A stretch of DNA of 64,000 nucleotides from Nocardia sp. NBC_01503 (GCF_036327755.1 NZ_CP109596.1:3720001-3784000), one strand, 5' to 3'. Shown: positions 41,290 through 49,590, counted from the first letter of the stretch. Made by a program: numbers and translations. The notes: generated from the letters alone by a model not told the origin.

Positions 41290-42723
41290 ATGAACTCGGT
41301 ATCCGAAGCCGATGCCCGCTGGGGCGATCTGCTCACTCGTGACCGCCTCGGCGTGACGATCGTGCTCGCCGGTGGCACCGCCCTCTACGCCGTCAGCAGC
41401 TATGTCACCGCGAGCCTGCTGCCGACCGCCATCGACGATATCGGTGGTGCGCGCTACCTGTCCTGGGCCACAACGGTTTTCGTGGTGGCCTCGATCGTCT
41501 CCTCGACACTGGTGGGTTCCATGCTCGCCGCGCGGGGTCCGGTCGGGTCGTATCTGACCGGATTCGGGCTGTTCTCCATCGGCACCGTCATCTGTCTGGT
41601 GAGCCCGTCCATGCCGGTGCTGCTGGCGGGGCGGGCGGTGCAGGGGCTGGGCGGCGGTCTGCTGATGGGCTTGGGGTACGCGGTGATTCACCAGGCGTAC
41701 CCGGCCGCGCTGCGGGCCCGGGCGGCGGCGCTGGTATCGGCGATGTGGGGTGTGGGGACCTTCATCGGCCCGGCGCTGGGTGGGGTGTTCGCGCAGTTGG
41801 GGCCGTGGCGGCTGGCCTTCGCGGCCCTGGCGGTGATCACGGTTTCGGTGGGCGCGATCGTGCCGTTCGCGCTCCGCGGTACCTCGAAATCGGGTCATGC
41901 GCAACGTATTCCGGTGGTCTCGCTGATCCTTTTGATGGTGGCTGCCGCGCTGGTCAGCATTGCCGGTGTGCTGCCGCAGGGTGGCTGGACCGCCGTCGGT
42001 ATGGTGGCCGCGCTGGCGGTGGTGGCCGGATTCCTGGGCTGGGAACGCCGCGCCGCGGTGACGGTGCTACCGCGCCTGACCTTCACCGAGAGCTCACCGC
42101 TGCGCTGGATCTACCTGACCATGGTCGCGCTGGCCGTCGGTATCAGCCTGGAGAACTTCGTTCCGCTCTTCGCTCAGGAATTGGGTGAACTCGCCCCGCT
42201 GGCGGCCGGATTCGTCGGTGCCGCGGCATCATTGGGATGGACGCTGGCACAGGTGGTCAGTGCCGGCGCGCGGCGGCCGAGCACGGTCGATCGGCTCCGA
42301 TTGGCGGGTCCCGCCGTGCTGGCTATCGGGCTCACGCTCACCGCGCTCACCCAGATCCGCCACTCGGGCGTGTGGGCTCTGCTGCTGTGGGCTCTGTGCA
42401 TGATGATCGCGGGTGCGGGCATCGGCCTGGCCTGGCCGCATCTGTCGGCGGCGGTCATGGCCAGTAGTCCGGATCCGGCCGAGGCGCAGCAGGCCGCGGC
42501 CGCGATCGGCACCGTTCAGTTGATCGCCACGGCCTTCGGCGCTGCCATCTCCGGCGTACTGGTGAACCTCGGCGGCTCGCCACTGGGGTCGGCGCGCTTG
42601 CTGGAGCTCGGTCTCGCCGCCATCGCGGCGCTGGGTGTGCTGGCCGCGGTGGCCGCGCACCGTGCAGCCGCTCGTAATACGGCGCGGCGGCAATCGGTAC
42701 TCGCCGAGCCGCTCGCACACTGA
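41290..42723 (+). CDS. MFS transporter in the SARP-controlled cluster
   Basis: 477 residues with about 14 membrane helices. Helix 1 reads GVTIVLAGGTALYAVSSYVTASLLPTAIDDIGG, typical of drug-efflux MFS proteins; motif A is weak (SMLAARGPVGSYLTG), and motif C is GVGTFIGPALGGVFAQLGPWRLAF. It starts 7 bp after the oxidoreductase stop and 35 bp before the next gene, so it is co-transcribed with both. It probably exports the product or substrate of the oxidoreductases, or protects the cell from it. Confidence 0.88.
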   Translation: MNSVSEADARWGDLLTRDRLGVTIVLAGGTALYAVSSYVTASLLPTAIDDIGGARYLSWATTVFVVASIVSSTLVGSMLAARGPVGSYLTGFGLFSIGTVICLVSPSMPVLLAGRAVQGLGGGLLMGLGYAVIHQAYPAALRARAAALVSAMWGVGTFIGPALGGVFAQLGPWRLAFAALAVITVSVGAIVPFALRGTSKSGHAQRIPVVSLILLMVAAALVSIAGVLPQGGWTAVGMVAALAVVAGFLGWERRAAVTVLPRLTFTESSPLRWIYLTMVALAVGISLENFVPLFAQELGELAPLAAGFVGAAASLGWTLAQVVSAGARRPSTVDRLRLAGPAVLAIGLTLTALTQIRHSGVWALLLWALCMMIAGAGIGLAWPHLSAAVMASSPDPAEAQQAAAAIGTVQLIATAFGAAISGVLVNLGGSPLGSARLLELGLAAIAALGVLAAVAAHRAAARNTARRQSVLAEPLAH

Positions 42724-42757
42724 CAAATCTTGGCACCACAATCGATCTGGAGGAATC

Positions 42758-43699
42758 ATGACCAGCAGGACCATGACCGCCGCCCGCATGCCGCGGCCCG
42801 GTCGCGCCGCCGATCTCACCGTCGAAGTCGCGCCCTACCCCCGTGCCTCGGTCGGGGATGTGATCGTCGAGGTGCACGCGGCCGCCTTCACACCCGGCGA
42901 ATTGGATTGGGAGCCGACGTATGTCGATCGCGCCGGGCGTGATCGGTCGCCCGCGATTCCGGCCCGGGATGTCTCCGGTGTGGTTGTCGAGCTCGGATTC
43001 GGCACCAATCCGAGCGATTTGCGTATCGGTGATCGTGTTCTCGGCATGATCGACCGCTACCGCGACGGGGCGGCGGCCGAATTCGTCGCCGTCGAGGGGC
43101 GCGATCTGGCGCTGGTCCCGGATGGTATCGACCATGTACAGGCGGCATCGCTGCCCATGTCCGGCCTGACCGCATGGCAGGGGCTGGTCGTCCACGGCGG
43201 ACTCGCCGCCGGGCAGCGGGTGCTCATCCACGGTGCGGGCGGCGCCGTGGGCACGCTGGCGGTGCAGCTCGCCCGCAACGCCGGGGCCGAGGTGATCGGC
43301 ACCGGCCGTGCCCGAGATCGCCAGGCCGTGCTGGACGCCGGTGCCTCGAGCTTCCTCGATCTGGCCGAGGGCGCCCTCGAATCCCTGAGCGGCTCAATGG
43401 ATCTGGTCTTCGACATGATCGGCGGCGAGGTGCTCGCCCGCTCCATCGAGCTCATCGCACCCGGCGGCACCCTGGTCTCGATCGCGGCGCCGCCGCCCGC
43501 CCAGCCCGCCGACGGTCGTGCCGTGTACTTCATCGTGGAGCCGAACCGCGACCAGCTCACCGAACTGGCCAATCTCCTCGCGACCGGCGCCATCCGCCTG
43601 CCCGAAGCTACGGTCCACCCGCTTACCGAGGCTCCGAAGGCGTTCGCGGACAAGGAAAATGGAGTACCTGGCAAGTTCGTGCTGCAGCACAAGCCCTGA
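42758..43699 (+). CDS. Zinc-less quinone oxidoreductase-like MDR
   Basis: 313 residues from the ATG at 42758 (GGAGGAATC upstream). The medium-chain reductase fold lacks structural and catalytic zinc cysteines. AAAFTPGELDWEPTYVDRAGRDRSPAIPARDVSGVV is the GroES-like domain; RVLIHGAGGAVGTLAVQLARNAGAEVIGTG binds NADPH. It resembles QOR-type enzymes that reduce quinones or enones by one or two electrons. It is the third gene of the operon with the FAD oxidoreductase and the MFS transporter, which together suggest quinone or phenolic chemistry plus export. Confidence 0.88.
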   Translation: MTSRTMTAARMPRPGRAADLTVEVAPYPRASVGDVIVEVHAAAFTPGELDWEPTYVDRAGRDRSPAIPARDVSGVVVELGFGTNPSDLRIGDRVLGMIDRYRDGAAAEFVAVEGRDLALVPDGIDHVQAASLPMSGLTAWQGLVVHGGLAAGQRVLIHGAGGAVGTLAVQLARNAGAEVIGTGRARDRQAVLDAGASSFLDLAEGALESLSGSMDLVFDMIGGEVLARSIELIAPGGTLVSIAAPPPAQPADGRAVYFIVEPNRDQLTELANLLATGAIRLPEATVHPLTEAPKAFADKENGVPGKFVLQHKP

Positions 43700-43741
43700 T
43701 CGGCCGCCCGCTCGCCTATGACCTGGCCCGGAGGGCCGAGA

Positions 43742-44056
43742 TCACCTCTTACCCTTGCGGATTGAATCCTGATAGATGTCGGCGTAGGTCGGGGAGTCCT
43801 TGACGAGGTCATCGCAGAAGGCGGCGACGTCATCGCCGGTCAGTTCGAGGACTCGTTTGCCCTCCGCAACCCCCTCCTCGAAGAAGTCGAGGACTCCCGA
43901 GAGCAGGCCCCCGTCGACCAGTTCGACCGGACCGATCTTGAAGAAGTACTTCTGCATCTCCTTGTAGACGATCTGATAATCGGGCGGAAGCGCTTTGACT
44001 CGCGCCATATGCGCTCGCCACTCGCGCTTATCTTCGATCATGTCGCGGATTCTCAC
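43742..44056 (-). CDS. DUF1048 protein (second copy)
   Basis: 104 residues from the GTG at 44056, one base after the upstream gene's stop, with GGGAGGATGA as ribosome site. The pattern MIEDKREWRAHMARVKALPPDYQIVYKEMQKYFFK, then LVDGGLLSGVLDFFEEGVAEGKRVLELTGDDVAAFCDDL, is the DUF1048 fold, a compact helical domain. It pairs with a second DUF1048 gene and a PadR regulator in one operon, an arrangement widespread in Firmicutes and actinobacteria. The function is unknown; a partner role for the PadR protein is plausible. Confidence 0.82.
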   Translation of the reverse strand: MRIRDMIEDKREWRAHMARVKALPPDYQIVYKEMQKYFFKIGPVELVDGGLLSGVLDFFEEGVAEGKRVLELTGDDVAAFCDDLVKDSPTYADIYQDSIRKGKR

Positions 44057-44057
44057 G

Positions 44058-44414
44058 TCATCCTCCCAACCGGCTGAGTTTCTTCGCAACGTTGTCGTTC
44101 AGCTCCTCGCGCCACTTCTCGCGGAAGCTCTTGGCTCCTTCCTCTCCGGCAATGGCCGCGCAGAAGCCTCTGATGTCATCGCCCAGTGCCTCGTGCACAC
44201 TTTGACCATCCGAGGCCGTCTCCTCGAGCAGCCCCAAAGCGCCGTCGAGGATCGGCATCAAGTTGCGGCCCGAGAAGCTCCCGTAGGGCGAGAGCTGGGT
44301 CTTGATCTGTTCCCACGCCGCCTGATACTCGGCCGGGAGTGCCTGGGCCCGAACCTCGAAGGCTCGGCATTCCCTGCTGAGATCGCTTCCTGTGACTGTC
44401 TCCCAGAAACTCAT
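44058..44414 (-). CDS. DUF1048 protein (first copy)
   Basis: 118 residues from the ATG at 44414 (MSFWETVTGSDLSRECRAFEVRAQALPAEYQAAWEQIKTQL). The core LMPILDGALGLLEETASDGQSVHEALGDDIRGFCAAIAG aligns with the downstream DUF1048 protein, so the two are diverged paralogues. The start overlaps the end of the PadR gene (44411-44413 is its stop codon), indicating translational coupling. No membrane helix is visible. Function unknown. Confidence 0.82.
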   Translation of the reverse strand: MSFWETVTGSDLSRECRAFEVRAQALPAEYQAAWEQIKTQLSPYGSFSGRNLMPILDGALGLLEETASDGQSVHEALGDDIRGFCAAIAGEEGAKSFREKWREELNDNVAKKLSRLGG

Positions 44415-44728
44415 TTCTTTATTTCCTCGAGTTCGTTGATACGCGCCGAGACGTACTTCCATTTCGCCCAGAACGTCGCTAGTTCTTGTCGCCCAGCATC
44501 GTTGAGCGCGTAGAACTTCCGCGGCGGCCCGACCCCGGATGGCCGCTTCGAAACATCGACCAACCCGCTCTTCTCCAAACGGATCAGGATGGCGTAGATC
44601 GTCCCTTCGATGACGTCCGCGAACCCGAGCTCGTTCAGCCGCCGAGTGATCGCGTAGCCGTAAGTCTCTTCGCTGTCGATGATCTGGAGAACGCACCCCT
44701 CCAGCGTGCCCTTCAGCATCTCCGTCAA
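44411..44728 (-). CDS. PadR-family transcriptional regulator
   Basis: 105 residues from the TTG at 44728. The winged helix reads LTEMLKGTLEGCVLQIIDSEETYGYAITRRLNELGFADVIEGTIYAILIRLEKSGLVDVSKRPSGVGPPRKFYALNDAGRQELATFW, the PadR pattern in full. Relatives I remember begin MENLTEMLKG; here the codons before LTEM read ACG-GAC-AAC, so an ACG at 44737 is in the usual start position, right behind GGAGGAGGACGCC. It heads an operon with two DUF1048 genes. PadR proteins normally repress their own operon. Confidence 0.9.
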   Translation of the reverse strand: MTEMLKGTLEGCVLQIIDSEETYGYAITRRLNELGFADVIEGTIYAILIRLEKSGLVDVSKRPSGVGPPRKFYALNDAGRQELATFWAKWKYVSARINELEEIKK

Positions 44729-44761
44729 GTTGTCCGTGGCGTCCTCCTCCGATCGGAAGCA

Positions 44762-44812
44762 CTATTCAGTGCTACTGACTACCACTAAACTGTAACACAG
44801 AGTAGTGGTGAG
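44762..44812 (-). promoter_or_regulatory. Promoter and operator region of the PadR-DUF1048 operon
   Basis: This AT-rich stretch contains CCACTA and TAGTGG about 15 bp apart, and on the minus strand TTACAG, a 17-bp spacer and TAGCAC, a plausible -35/-10 pair. PadR operators are usually short inverted repeats overlapping the promoter. The exact bases bound cannot be told. Confidence 0.35.
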
Positions 44813-44819
44813 GCGGCTC

Positions 44820-45692
44820 TCAGTGGGCCGGGCCGGCGAAATGCTCCGCGAGGAGCCGGGCCACGGGCTCGGGAGCCTCCTCCGGGATCCAATGTGACAC
44901 TCCCGGTATGACCTCGAGCCGGTACGGGCCGTCGACGAACCGGCGCGCCAGTCGAACGCCGGTGCCGAGTACCGCCGTGTCACCGTCACTCCACATCTGC
45001 AGCACCGGGACGCCCACGCGGCCGCGCAGGAATCGTGGCGAGGAGAACGGCATGCCGCGATACCAGTGCAGGCCGCCGCGAGCGATCGCCCTGTCGCGCA
45101 AGCGTTCTCCATCGCGACGGGCCATTTCCTCGGGCTGCCCCGTTTGCCGGAGCATTCGGCGGAACAGGCCGGTGCGCAGCATCAGCTCGGGAAGCAGCGG
45201 CAGCTGGAAGACGTACATGTACCAGGACGCCAGCGACTGCCGACTCGTGATCATCGACCGGGCGAACGCGCCCGGATGCGGCACCGACAACGCGGACAGC
45301 GACCGCACCCGGTCGGGTCCGGAGATCGCCGCGGCCCAGGCCGCGGCCGCTCCCCAATCATGGCCGACCACATGCACCGGGCGCCCGATCCGATCGATCA
45401 TGGACAGCACATCCGCGGCCAGCTCGTCGAGTCGATACTCCCACCGCCAGCGCGGCGACGCGGTCGGGCTCGCGCCGCGCAGATTCGGCGAAAACGTCCG
45501 GTACCCAGCCTGATTCAGTAGCGATGCCACCGCACCCCAACTGCGCGAGTCCTGCGGCCAGCCGTGCAGTAGCAGCACCGGCTCACCTGAGATCGGCCCG
45601 GTGTCGACCACCGGGAAAACCAGCCCATTGCGGTGAAATGCGGTGATTCGTCCGGGCTCATCCGGCTTGTGAACAGATACATGGGTCGCCAT
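44820..45692 (-). CDS. Alpha/beta hydrolase, epoxide hydrolase-like
   Basis: 290 residues from the ATG at 45692, with GGGAGG 11 nt upstream; a longer frame exists. LLLHGWPQDSRSWGAV is the oxyanion loop and VVGHDWGAAAAWAAA carries Asp as nucleophile, the mark of epoxide hydrolases and haloalkane dehalogenases. The acid is probably in VLQMWSDGDTAVLGTG and the histidine in IPGVSHWIPEEAPE. Tyrosines of the cap domain (WYMYVFQLPLLPEL, HWYRGMP) support epoxide hydrolase over dehalogenase. It is a detoxifying or catabolic enzyme with unknown substrate, next to a TetR gene on the same strand. Confidence 0.85.
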   Translation of the reverse strand: MATHVSVHKPDEPGRITAFHRNGLVFPVVDTGPISGEPVLLLHGWPQDSRSWGAVASLLNQAGYRTFSPNLRGASPTASPRWRWEYRLDELAADVLSMIDRIGRPVHVVGHDWGAAAAWAAAISGPDRVRSLSALSVPHPGAFARSMITSRQSLASWYMYVFQLPLLPELMLRTGLFRRMLRQTGQPEEMARRDGERLRDRAIARGGLHWYRGMPFSSPRFLRGRVGVPVLQMWSDGDTAVLGTGVRLARRFVDGPYRLEVIPGVSHWIPEEAPEPVARLLAEHFAGPAH

Positions 45693-45820
45693 TGACGCCT
45701 GCACCTCCCTTGGTCGCGGCATTGCTGGATGCAGCGTGACATACGAAGGACAGTTGCCGCTACTGTGGGTAACAGGTAATTCGATCGGTGATCGGCTGTG
45801 TGCGAATTCGGTGTCCACCC

Positions 45821-46459
45821 TTATCGGGGGTGAGTCGCCGAATCCTCCTCCGTGTTCACTCCGAGGACGGTGGCCGCCAACCCGGTGATCGCCGGGACGG
45901 CGTCGAACAGGTCGCCATCGGGTCCGGCCATGGTGTCGAAGGTCTCGAAGCTGGTGAGGGCCAACAAGATTCGCACCTGCTGAGCCGTGTCTCGCGCTGA
46001 CGGGTCCGGGTCGGCGAAGGGGGCGGACAGGACCGCCAAGCCTTCGCGGCGGCGCTCGTCGCGGGCGCTGATGACCGCGTGGACTTCGGCGTCGAGGGCG
46101 GCCAGCGCGCGCAGTCGCCGCATGGCGGGGCGGTCGGCCTGCCAGAATCGCGCGAAACAGGCGATGAATTCGGCGAGCGCCGCGAGTGGTTCGGGATTGG
46201 TGAAGGCTTTGACCAGTTCGGAGAGGCCGCCGGCTACGCCGAGGTCATCGCAGACGGCTTCCAGCAGACCGGTTTTCGACCCGAACTGGTAGTAGACCGT
46301 GGCGCGGGAGACGTCGGCGCGCTTGGCCACCGCGTCGAGGGTGAATCCGTGGTAGCTGTCGGCCTCGCCCAGCAGTGCCCGGGCGGCATCGATAACCTGT
46401 CGGCGACTCTGCTCGATCTGAGCGGTGCGCTTTCCCAGGTTGTACTGGCGGGGACTCAT
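45821..46459 (-). CDS. TetR-family transcriptional regulator
   Basis: 212 residues from the ATG at 46459 (MSPRQYNLGKR). The N-terminal helix-turn-helix is complete: RRQVIDAARALLGEADSYHGFTLDAVAKRADVSRATVYYQFGSKTGLLEAVCDDLG. The C-terminal ligand domain has FARFWQADRPAMRRLRALAALD and LTSFETFDTMAGPDGDLFDAVPAITGLA. It is divergent from the hemerythrin gene at 46628 and upstream of the epoxide hydrolase gene at 44820. Either could be its target. Confidence 0.87.
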   Translation of the reverse strand: MSPRQYNLGKRTAQIEQSRRQVIDAARALLGEADSYHGFTLDAVAKRADVSRATVYYQFGSKTGLLEAVCDDLGVAGGLSELVKAFTNPEPLAALAEFIACFARFWQADRPAMRRLRALAALDAEVHAVISARDERRREGLAVLSAPFADPDPSARDTAQQVRILLALTSFETFDTMAGPDGDLFDAVPAITGLAATVLGVNTEEDSATHPR

Positions 46460-46503
46460 GAGTCTTGACAGTACCCGGTGCACCTGATTCATTCATACAT
46501 ACC

Positions 46504-46510
46504 GTCTGAC
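46504..46510. promoter_or_regulatory. Short palindrome between TetR and hemerythrin genes
   Basis: GTCTGAC is symmetric about its central base and sits in the AT-rich divergent promoter segment (ATTCATACATACCGTCTGACTAAATTG). TetR-family sites often contain such a core. It is weak evidence on its own. Confidence 0.25.
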
Positions 46511-46627
46511 TAAATTGAATGGCACGGGACACCGTGCGAGCGAAGGGACGGTGGGGGCAGCCGTGCGCGCCTGCCGCCGAACATGCTGTAGCTCAACAAA
46601 TTTCAACTAGATCGAGCAAGGATCATC

Positions 46628-47260
46628 ATGAACAATCTCAGACCGACCACGACGATCGACTTCTTCGGAATGTATCTGGCTCACGACGCCTGCATGCGCG
46701 ATCTGATCCGCCTCAGCGCCGCCGTCGCCGAGAATCGCCTCGCCGAACCGGCGGTGCGGATCGGCTGGGCGACCTTCCGGCGCCAACTCGACCGGCATCA
46801 CAGCACCGAGGACGCCGCGCTGTGGCCGCTGGTGCGCGCCGCGGCCACCGATCCCGCGGACCTGGCGATTCTCGAGGATATGGAGACCGAGCACGAGGGC
46901 ATCGAGGAATTGCTGGCCAAGGTGGAATCCGCGATCAGCGGCTCCACCGGCGGCCCGGGATTGCGGTCGGATGTGGACGCCCTGGCCGCGGCGCTCGATA
47001 CGCACTTCACCCACGAGGAGCAGATGGCGCTACCGCTGATCGACCGCACCGTCGGCGGGCCCGGCTGGGCGGCATTCGGCGCGGAAATGCGCAAACGCAA
47101 CGGACTTCGCGCCGTGACCGAGTACCTGCCGTGGGCCCTGGACGACGCGCCCGCCGACGCGCAGGCCAAGATGCTCGGCTTCCTGCCCACCCCGATCCGG
47201 TTCCTGTACCGATACGTGCTCGAGCCCGGTTACCTGCGCCGCCGCCGCGGCTGGCTGTAG
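46628..47260 (+). CDS. Hemerythrin-domain protein
   Basis: 210 residues. The four-helix bundle ligands of a di-iron site are visible: YLAHDACMRDLIRL, RHHSTEDAALWPLV, METEHEGIEELLAKV and THFTHEEQMALPLID, in the HHE order expected for actinobacterial hemerythrin-like proteins. Such proteins bind oxygen, nitric oxide or act in redox sensing. The C-terminal 60 residues (LGFLPTPIRFLYRYVLEPGYLRRRRGWL) are an extension without iron ligands. It is divergent from the TetR gene and immediately precedes the first truncated DUF255 copy. Confidence 0.87.
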   Translation: MNNLRPTTTIDFFGMYLAHDACMRDLIRLSAAVAENRLAEPAVRIGWATFRRQLDRHHSTEDAALWPLVRAAATDPADLAILEDMETEHEGIEELLAKVESAISGSTGGPGLRSDVDALAAALDTHFTHEEQMALPLIDRTVGGPGWAAFGAEMRKRNGLRAVTEYLPWALDDAPADAQAKMLGFLPTPIRFLYRYVLEPGYLRRRRGWL

Positions 47261-47487
47261 CCGGATAATGCCGGGGGACAGGGCAAATGGCACAGGCTCC
47301 GCCGGCCGCGCCGCTGGGCGCCAGTGCGTACTCGCGATCGGTGCCATCGCGGTCCTCCCCGGCGCTGATGCTCCCGCGCCGACCCGATCCGCCATCGCCG
47401 AGACTCCGCGACAGTAGGCGAGCCGGTTCGAAATCGAGGTGGCGCGGTGCCGTGTGATGCGCCGACCCGGTGTACGAGGCTGGAAGC
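47261..47487 (+). other. Region before the first truncated DUF255 copy
   Basis: 227 bp without a gene. This should be the original promoter region of the DUF255 gene if copy 1 is the ancestral 5' end. It is GC-rich and shows no similarity by eye to the segments before copies 2 and 3, so each 5' end appears to carry its own upstream sequence. Confidence 0.35.
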
Positions 47488-47658
47488 ATGAACCGGTTGG
47501 CCAGTGCAACATCGCCTTATCTGCGTCAGCACGCTGACAATCCCGTGGATTGGCGCGAGTGGGAGGCCACGGCGCTGGCGGAGGCCGCCGAGCGGGACGT
47601 GCCGATTCTGCTGTCGATCGGGTACGCAAGTTGCCACTGGTGCCATGTGATGGTTTAG
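47488..47658 (+). pseudogene. Truncated DUF255 gene 5' end, copy 1
   Basis: 56 codons from the ATG at 47488: MNRLASATSPYLRQHADNPV...SIGYASCHWCHVMV then TAG. It matches residues 1-55 of the full-length gene at 53273 (about 47 of 55 identical by hand count) and includes the CxxC motif at 49-52. Right after codon 55 the sequence leaves the gene and the next bases GTTTAG give Val and stop. The break is at the same base as in copy 2. It is best read as the original gene start, cut off by insertion. Confidence 0.88.
47632..47653 (+). repeat. Attachment-core repeat, copy 1
   Basis: A 22-bp segment, TGCCACTGG through GATGG, identical in all three DUF255 5' ends. It encodes the CHWCHVM motif. The gene and element sequences diverge immediately after it, so the crossover lies within or at its end. 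Confidence 0.8.
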
Positions 47659-47985
47659 GGTTACTAGTCGCATTTCCGCAGGTAAAACGTATATTTTGGT
47701 TCCGGATCGGTCCTGCGCGCGTTGAATTCGATCGGAAATGTCATCAAGTGACCGAGTTTCAGGAGTTTTGCTTGAGCGGCATCTGTGATCGTTCTAGCGG
47801 TCGCAGGTTCGGTTCTTCGGCAGGATCACATATAGATGGGAACGGCGCTGACCGGGGGAGTTCTTCGTGGCCAACTCATCGTTGAAGCTGATTTCGAGCT
47901 GTGACCCACCGAATTCTGGTCGCTACCGCCCCGACGGACGTAGTATTACGTATCTGATGTAGTACGTACGAACAAGGGGTTGTCG
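47659..47985 (+). other. Left arm of cassette A
   Basis: 327 bp, AT-richer. The first 60 bp resemble the left end of cassette B. A 31-codon frame at 47867-47962 (VANSSLKLISSCDPP..., GGGGGAG upstream) could encode a small peptide; I have no family match. The rest holds the vapB promoter. Confidence 0.4.
47940..47971 (+). promoter_or_regulatory. Operator repeats before vapB
   Basis: GTAGTATTACGTA (47940) and GTAGTACGTACGA (47959) are 19 bp apart, AT-rich and immediately upstream of the vapB ribosome site. Antitoxins of this type bind their own promoters, so this is the likely autoregulatory site. Confidence 0.5.
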
Positions 47986-48213
47986 ATGCGACTCAATAGC
48001 AAGGGGCAGGTGACCATTCCCGCCGAACTCCGTCGGAAGTACGCGCTGGAGGAGGGGGACGAGGTCGAGGTGATCGAGGTCGGCAACACGCTGGAGATCG
48101 TGCGTCGAGAGGGAGCGCAACGGCGGGGTAAGCGACTCACTGGGCATATGCGCGGGCGCGCGACCACGTCGATGAGCACTGATGAGTTGATGGAACTGTT
48201 CCGTGGGGAGTAG
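47986..48213 (+). CDS. VapB-type antitoxin, AbrB/SpoVT fold
   Basis: 75 residues from the ATG at 47986 (AAGGGG upstream). MRLNSKGQVTIPAELRRKYALEEGDEVEVIEVGNTLEIVRRE is a complete swapped-hairpin AbrB DNA-binding domain. The C-terminal GKRLTGHMRGRATTSMSTDELMELFRGE is the helical tail that blocks the toxin's active site. Its last codons overlap the start region of the toxin gene. It is cargo of cassette A. Confidence 0.9.
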   Translation: MRLNSKGQVTIPAELRRKYALEEGDEVEVIEVGNTLEIVRREGAQRRGKRLTGHMRGRATTSMSTDELMELFRGE

Positions 48214-48652
48214 CAGCGCCTTGCGGGTGGTCTCGGAACATACAGTCACGCTGGTGGATTCATGTGTACTCCTCGATATTCTCACGAATGACCCGAAGTG
48301 GGCTGACTGGTCGGACGACGCGTTGGCTGATGCGCGCGACCTCGGAGCCACCGTGATCAATCCGATCATCTATGCCGAGGTCGCTGGCGGCTTCGGCACC
48401 ATCGAAGAATTGGACGATGCGTTGCCGGAGTCGGAATTGGGGCGGATGGGCCTGCCCTATCCGGCCGGGTTCGTGGCGAGCAAGGCATTCGTGGCGTATC
48501 GCCGCCGCGGAGGCGAAAAGCGAAGCCCGCTACCGGATTTCTACATCGGCGCGCACGCTGCGGTAGCGGGCTATCGGCTGCTGACGCGTGACGCGGCGCG
48601 TTTCCGAACCTACTTCCCGAACCTCGAACTGATTGCACCCGATCCGGCGTAG
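48203..48652 (+). CDS. VapC-type PIN-domain toxin
   Basis: 149 residues from GTG 48203, or about 141 from GTG 48227; both overlap or abut vapB. Acidic active-site residues are visible in TLVDSCVLLDIL (first Asp), INPIIYAEVAGGF (Glu) and SPLPDFYIGAHAAV / LLTRDAARF (last Asp pair). PIN toxins cleave tRNA or rRNA when not bound by antitoxin. Paired with the AbrB-type antitoxin it forms a type II toxin-antitoxin system that would help keep cassette A in the population. Confidence 0.9.
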   Translation: MGSSSALRVVSEHTVTLVDSCVLLDILTNDPKWADWSDDALADARDLGATVINPIIYAEVAGGFGTIEELDDALPESELGRMGLPYPAGFVASKAFVAYRRRGGEKRSPLPDFYIGAHAAVAGYRLLTRDAARFRTYFPNLELIAPDPA

Positions 48653-48837
48653 CGGGGGTAGCGCGGCCACGTGGGCTGAAGGGCATCCGCACTGGTCGAC
48701 TATGCTCTCGGAGGGGCGCGACGTCGATGGACCTTGGCGTAGCATCGGACGGCTGTCGTTCTCGTACATCGCACCAGTAGCCGCACCGCATCCGGTCGCG
48801 AGCCGATCTCATACCCACATCAACCAGGTCAGCGGAC

Positions 48838-49590
48838 TCATCGAACTGCGCTGTGCGCGCCGTGACCCGGCGGGTTCCGCTGCGACCGGTGATAGCGCCA
48901 TAGACCGATGCCGACACTTGCGACACAGGCGGCCGAGGACATGCTCAACCCCCACCGTGTGAACCAGCTCTCCCGCAAGGGATCTCGCAACAGCAGGATG
49001 GCAGCGGCCAGGAGTACGACCGCGTCGAAGGCGAGTGCAAGGCAGATGGCTTCGCGGTGCGGCGCGTAACGGGTGCGGTCGCGTTCGAGGAACCACAGCG
49101 TCGAGCCCGCCAGCCCGAATCCCGCACCGCCGAGTGCGTAACCCAGCGACAGACACAGTGCGACGGCGGGTGCTTCGGTCGTCAGCACCCGTGCACCCGA
49201 ACTGTTCACCGCCACCGTTTTCCTATGCCACCGTTCGAGTGTGACGGGCATTCCGGACCACGCGCGGCGGATGATCGAGTTGTCGCGGGGGAATTCGATG
49301 CGAGACACATCATCAGTAGCGGTCACCGTCAGCTCGTAGCTCGATGGCCGGGCCAGCTGCTCGCGGATGAGAATTTTCGTGACCGTAGCCGTGATTTGCT
49401 GGTGAGGTTCTGCGCGGTAGGTCCCAAGGTCCCGCTCGTTCTGAACGGCCGCCACGATGCCCGCTACGAACACAGCCCATCCGATCAAGCCAACGATCTG
49501 CAACGTCCAGAACTTCCATCCGGCACGTTGCCACCACGTGACCGACACGTTCGGGATAGGCGGCCGACCGTCGCCCTCGTTGCTGGTCAT
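48838..49590 (-). CDS. Membrane protein with DUF3592-like layout
   Basis: 250 residues. One N-terminal helix (FWTLQIVGLIGWAVFVAGIVAA) precedes a beta-rich extracytoplasmic domain (ITATVTKILIREQLARPSSYELTVTATDDVSRIEFPRDNS), then a cluster of about four helices (ALCLSLGYALGGAGFGLAGS, AICLALAFDAVVLLAAAILLL). This order resembles DUF3592 proteins, but similarity by eye is limited. It lies on the opposite strand to vapBC in cassette A. A surface or immunity-like role is conceivable and unproven. Confidence 0.55.
   Translation of the reverse strand: MTSNEGDGRPPIPNVSVTWWQRAGWKFWTLQIVGLIGWAVFVAGIVAAVQNERDLGTYRAEPHQQITATVTKILIREQLARPSSYELTVTATDDVSRIEFPRDNSIIRRAWSGMPVTLERWHRKTVAVNSSGARVLTTEAPAVALCLSLGYALGGAGFGLAGSTLWFLERDRTRYAPHREAICLALAFDAVVLLAAAILLLRDPLRESWFTRWGLSMSSAACVASVGIGLWRYHRSQRNPPGHGAHSAVR

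Noticed and set aside
47867..47962. A 31-codon gene before vapB
   Set aside because: There is a fair ribosome site, but the end overlaps the vapB operator and there is no family match, so it is mentioned only within the left-arm entry.
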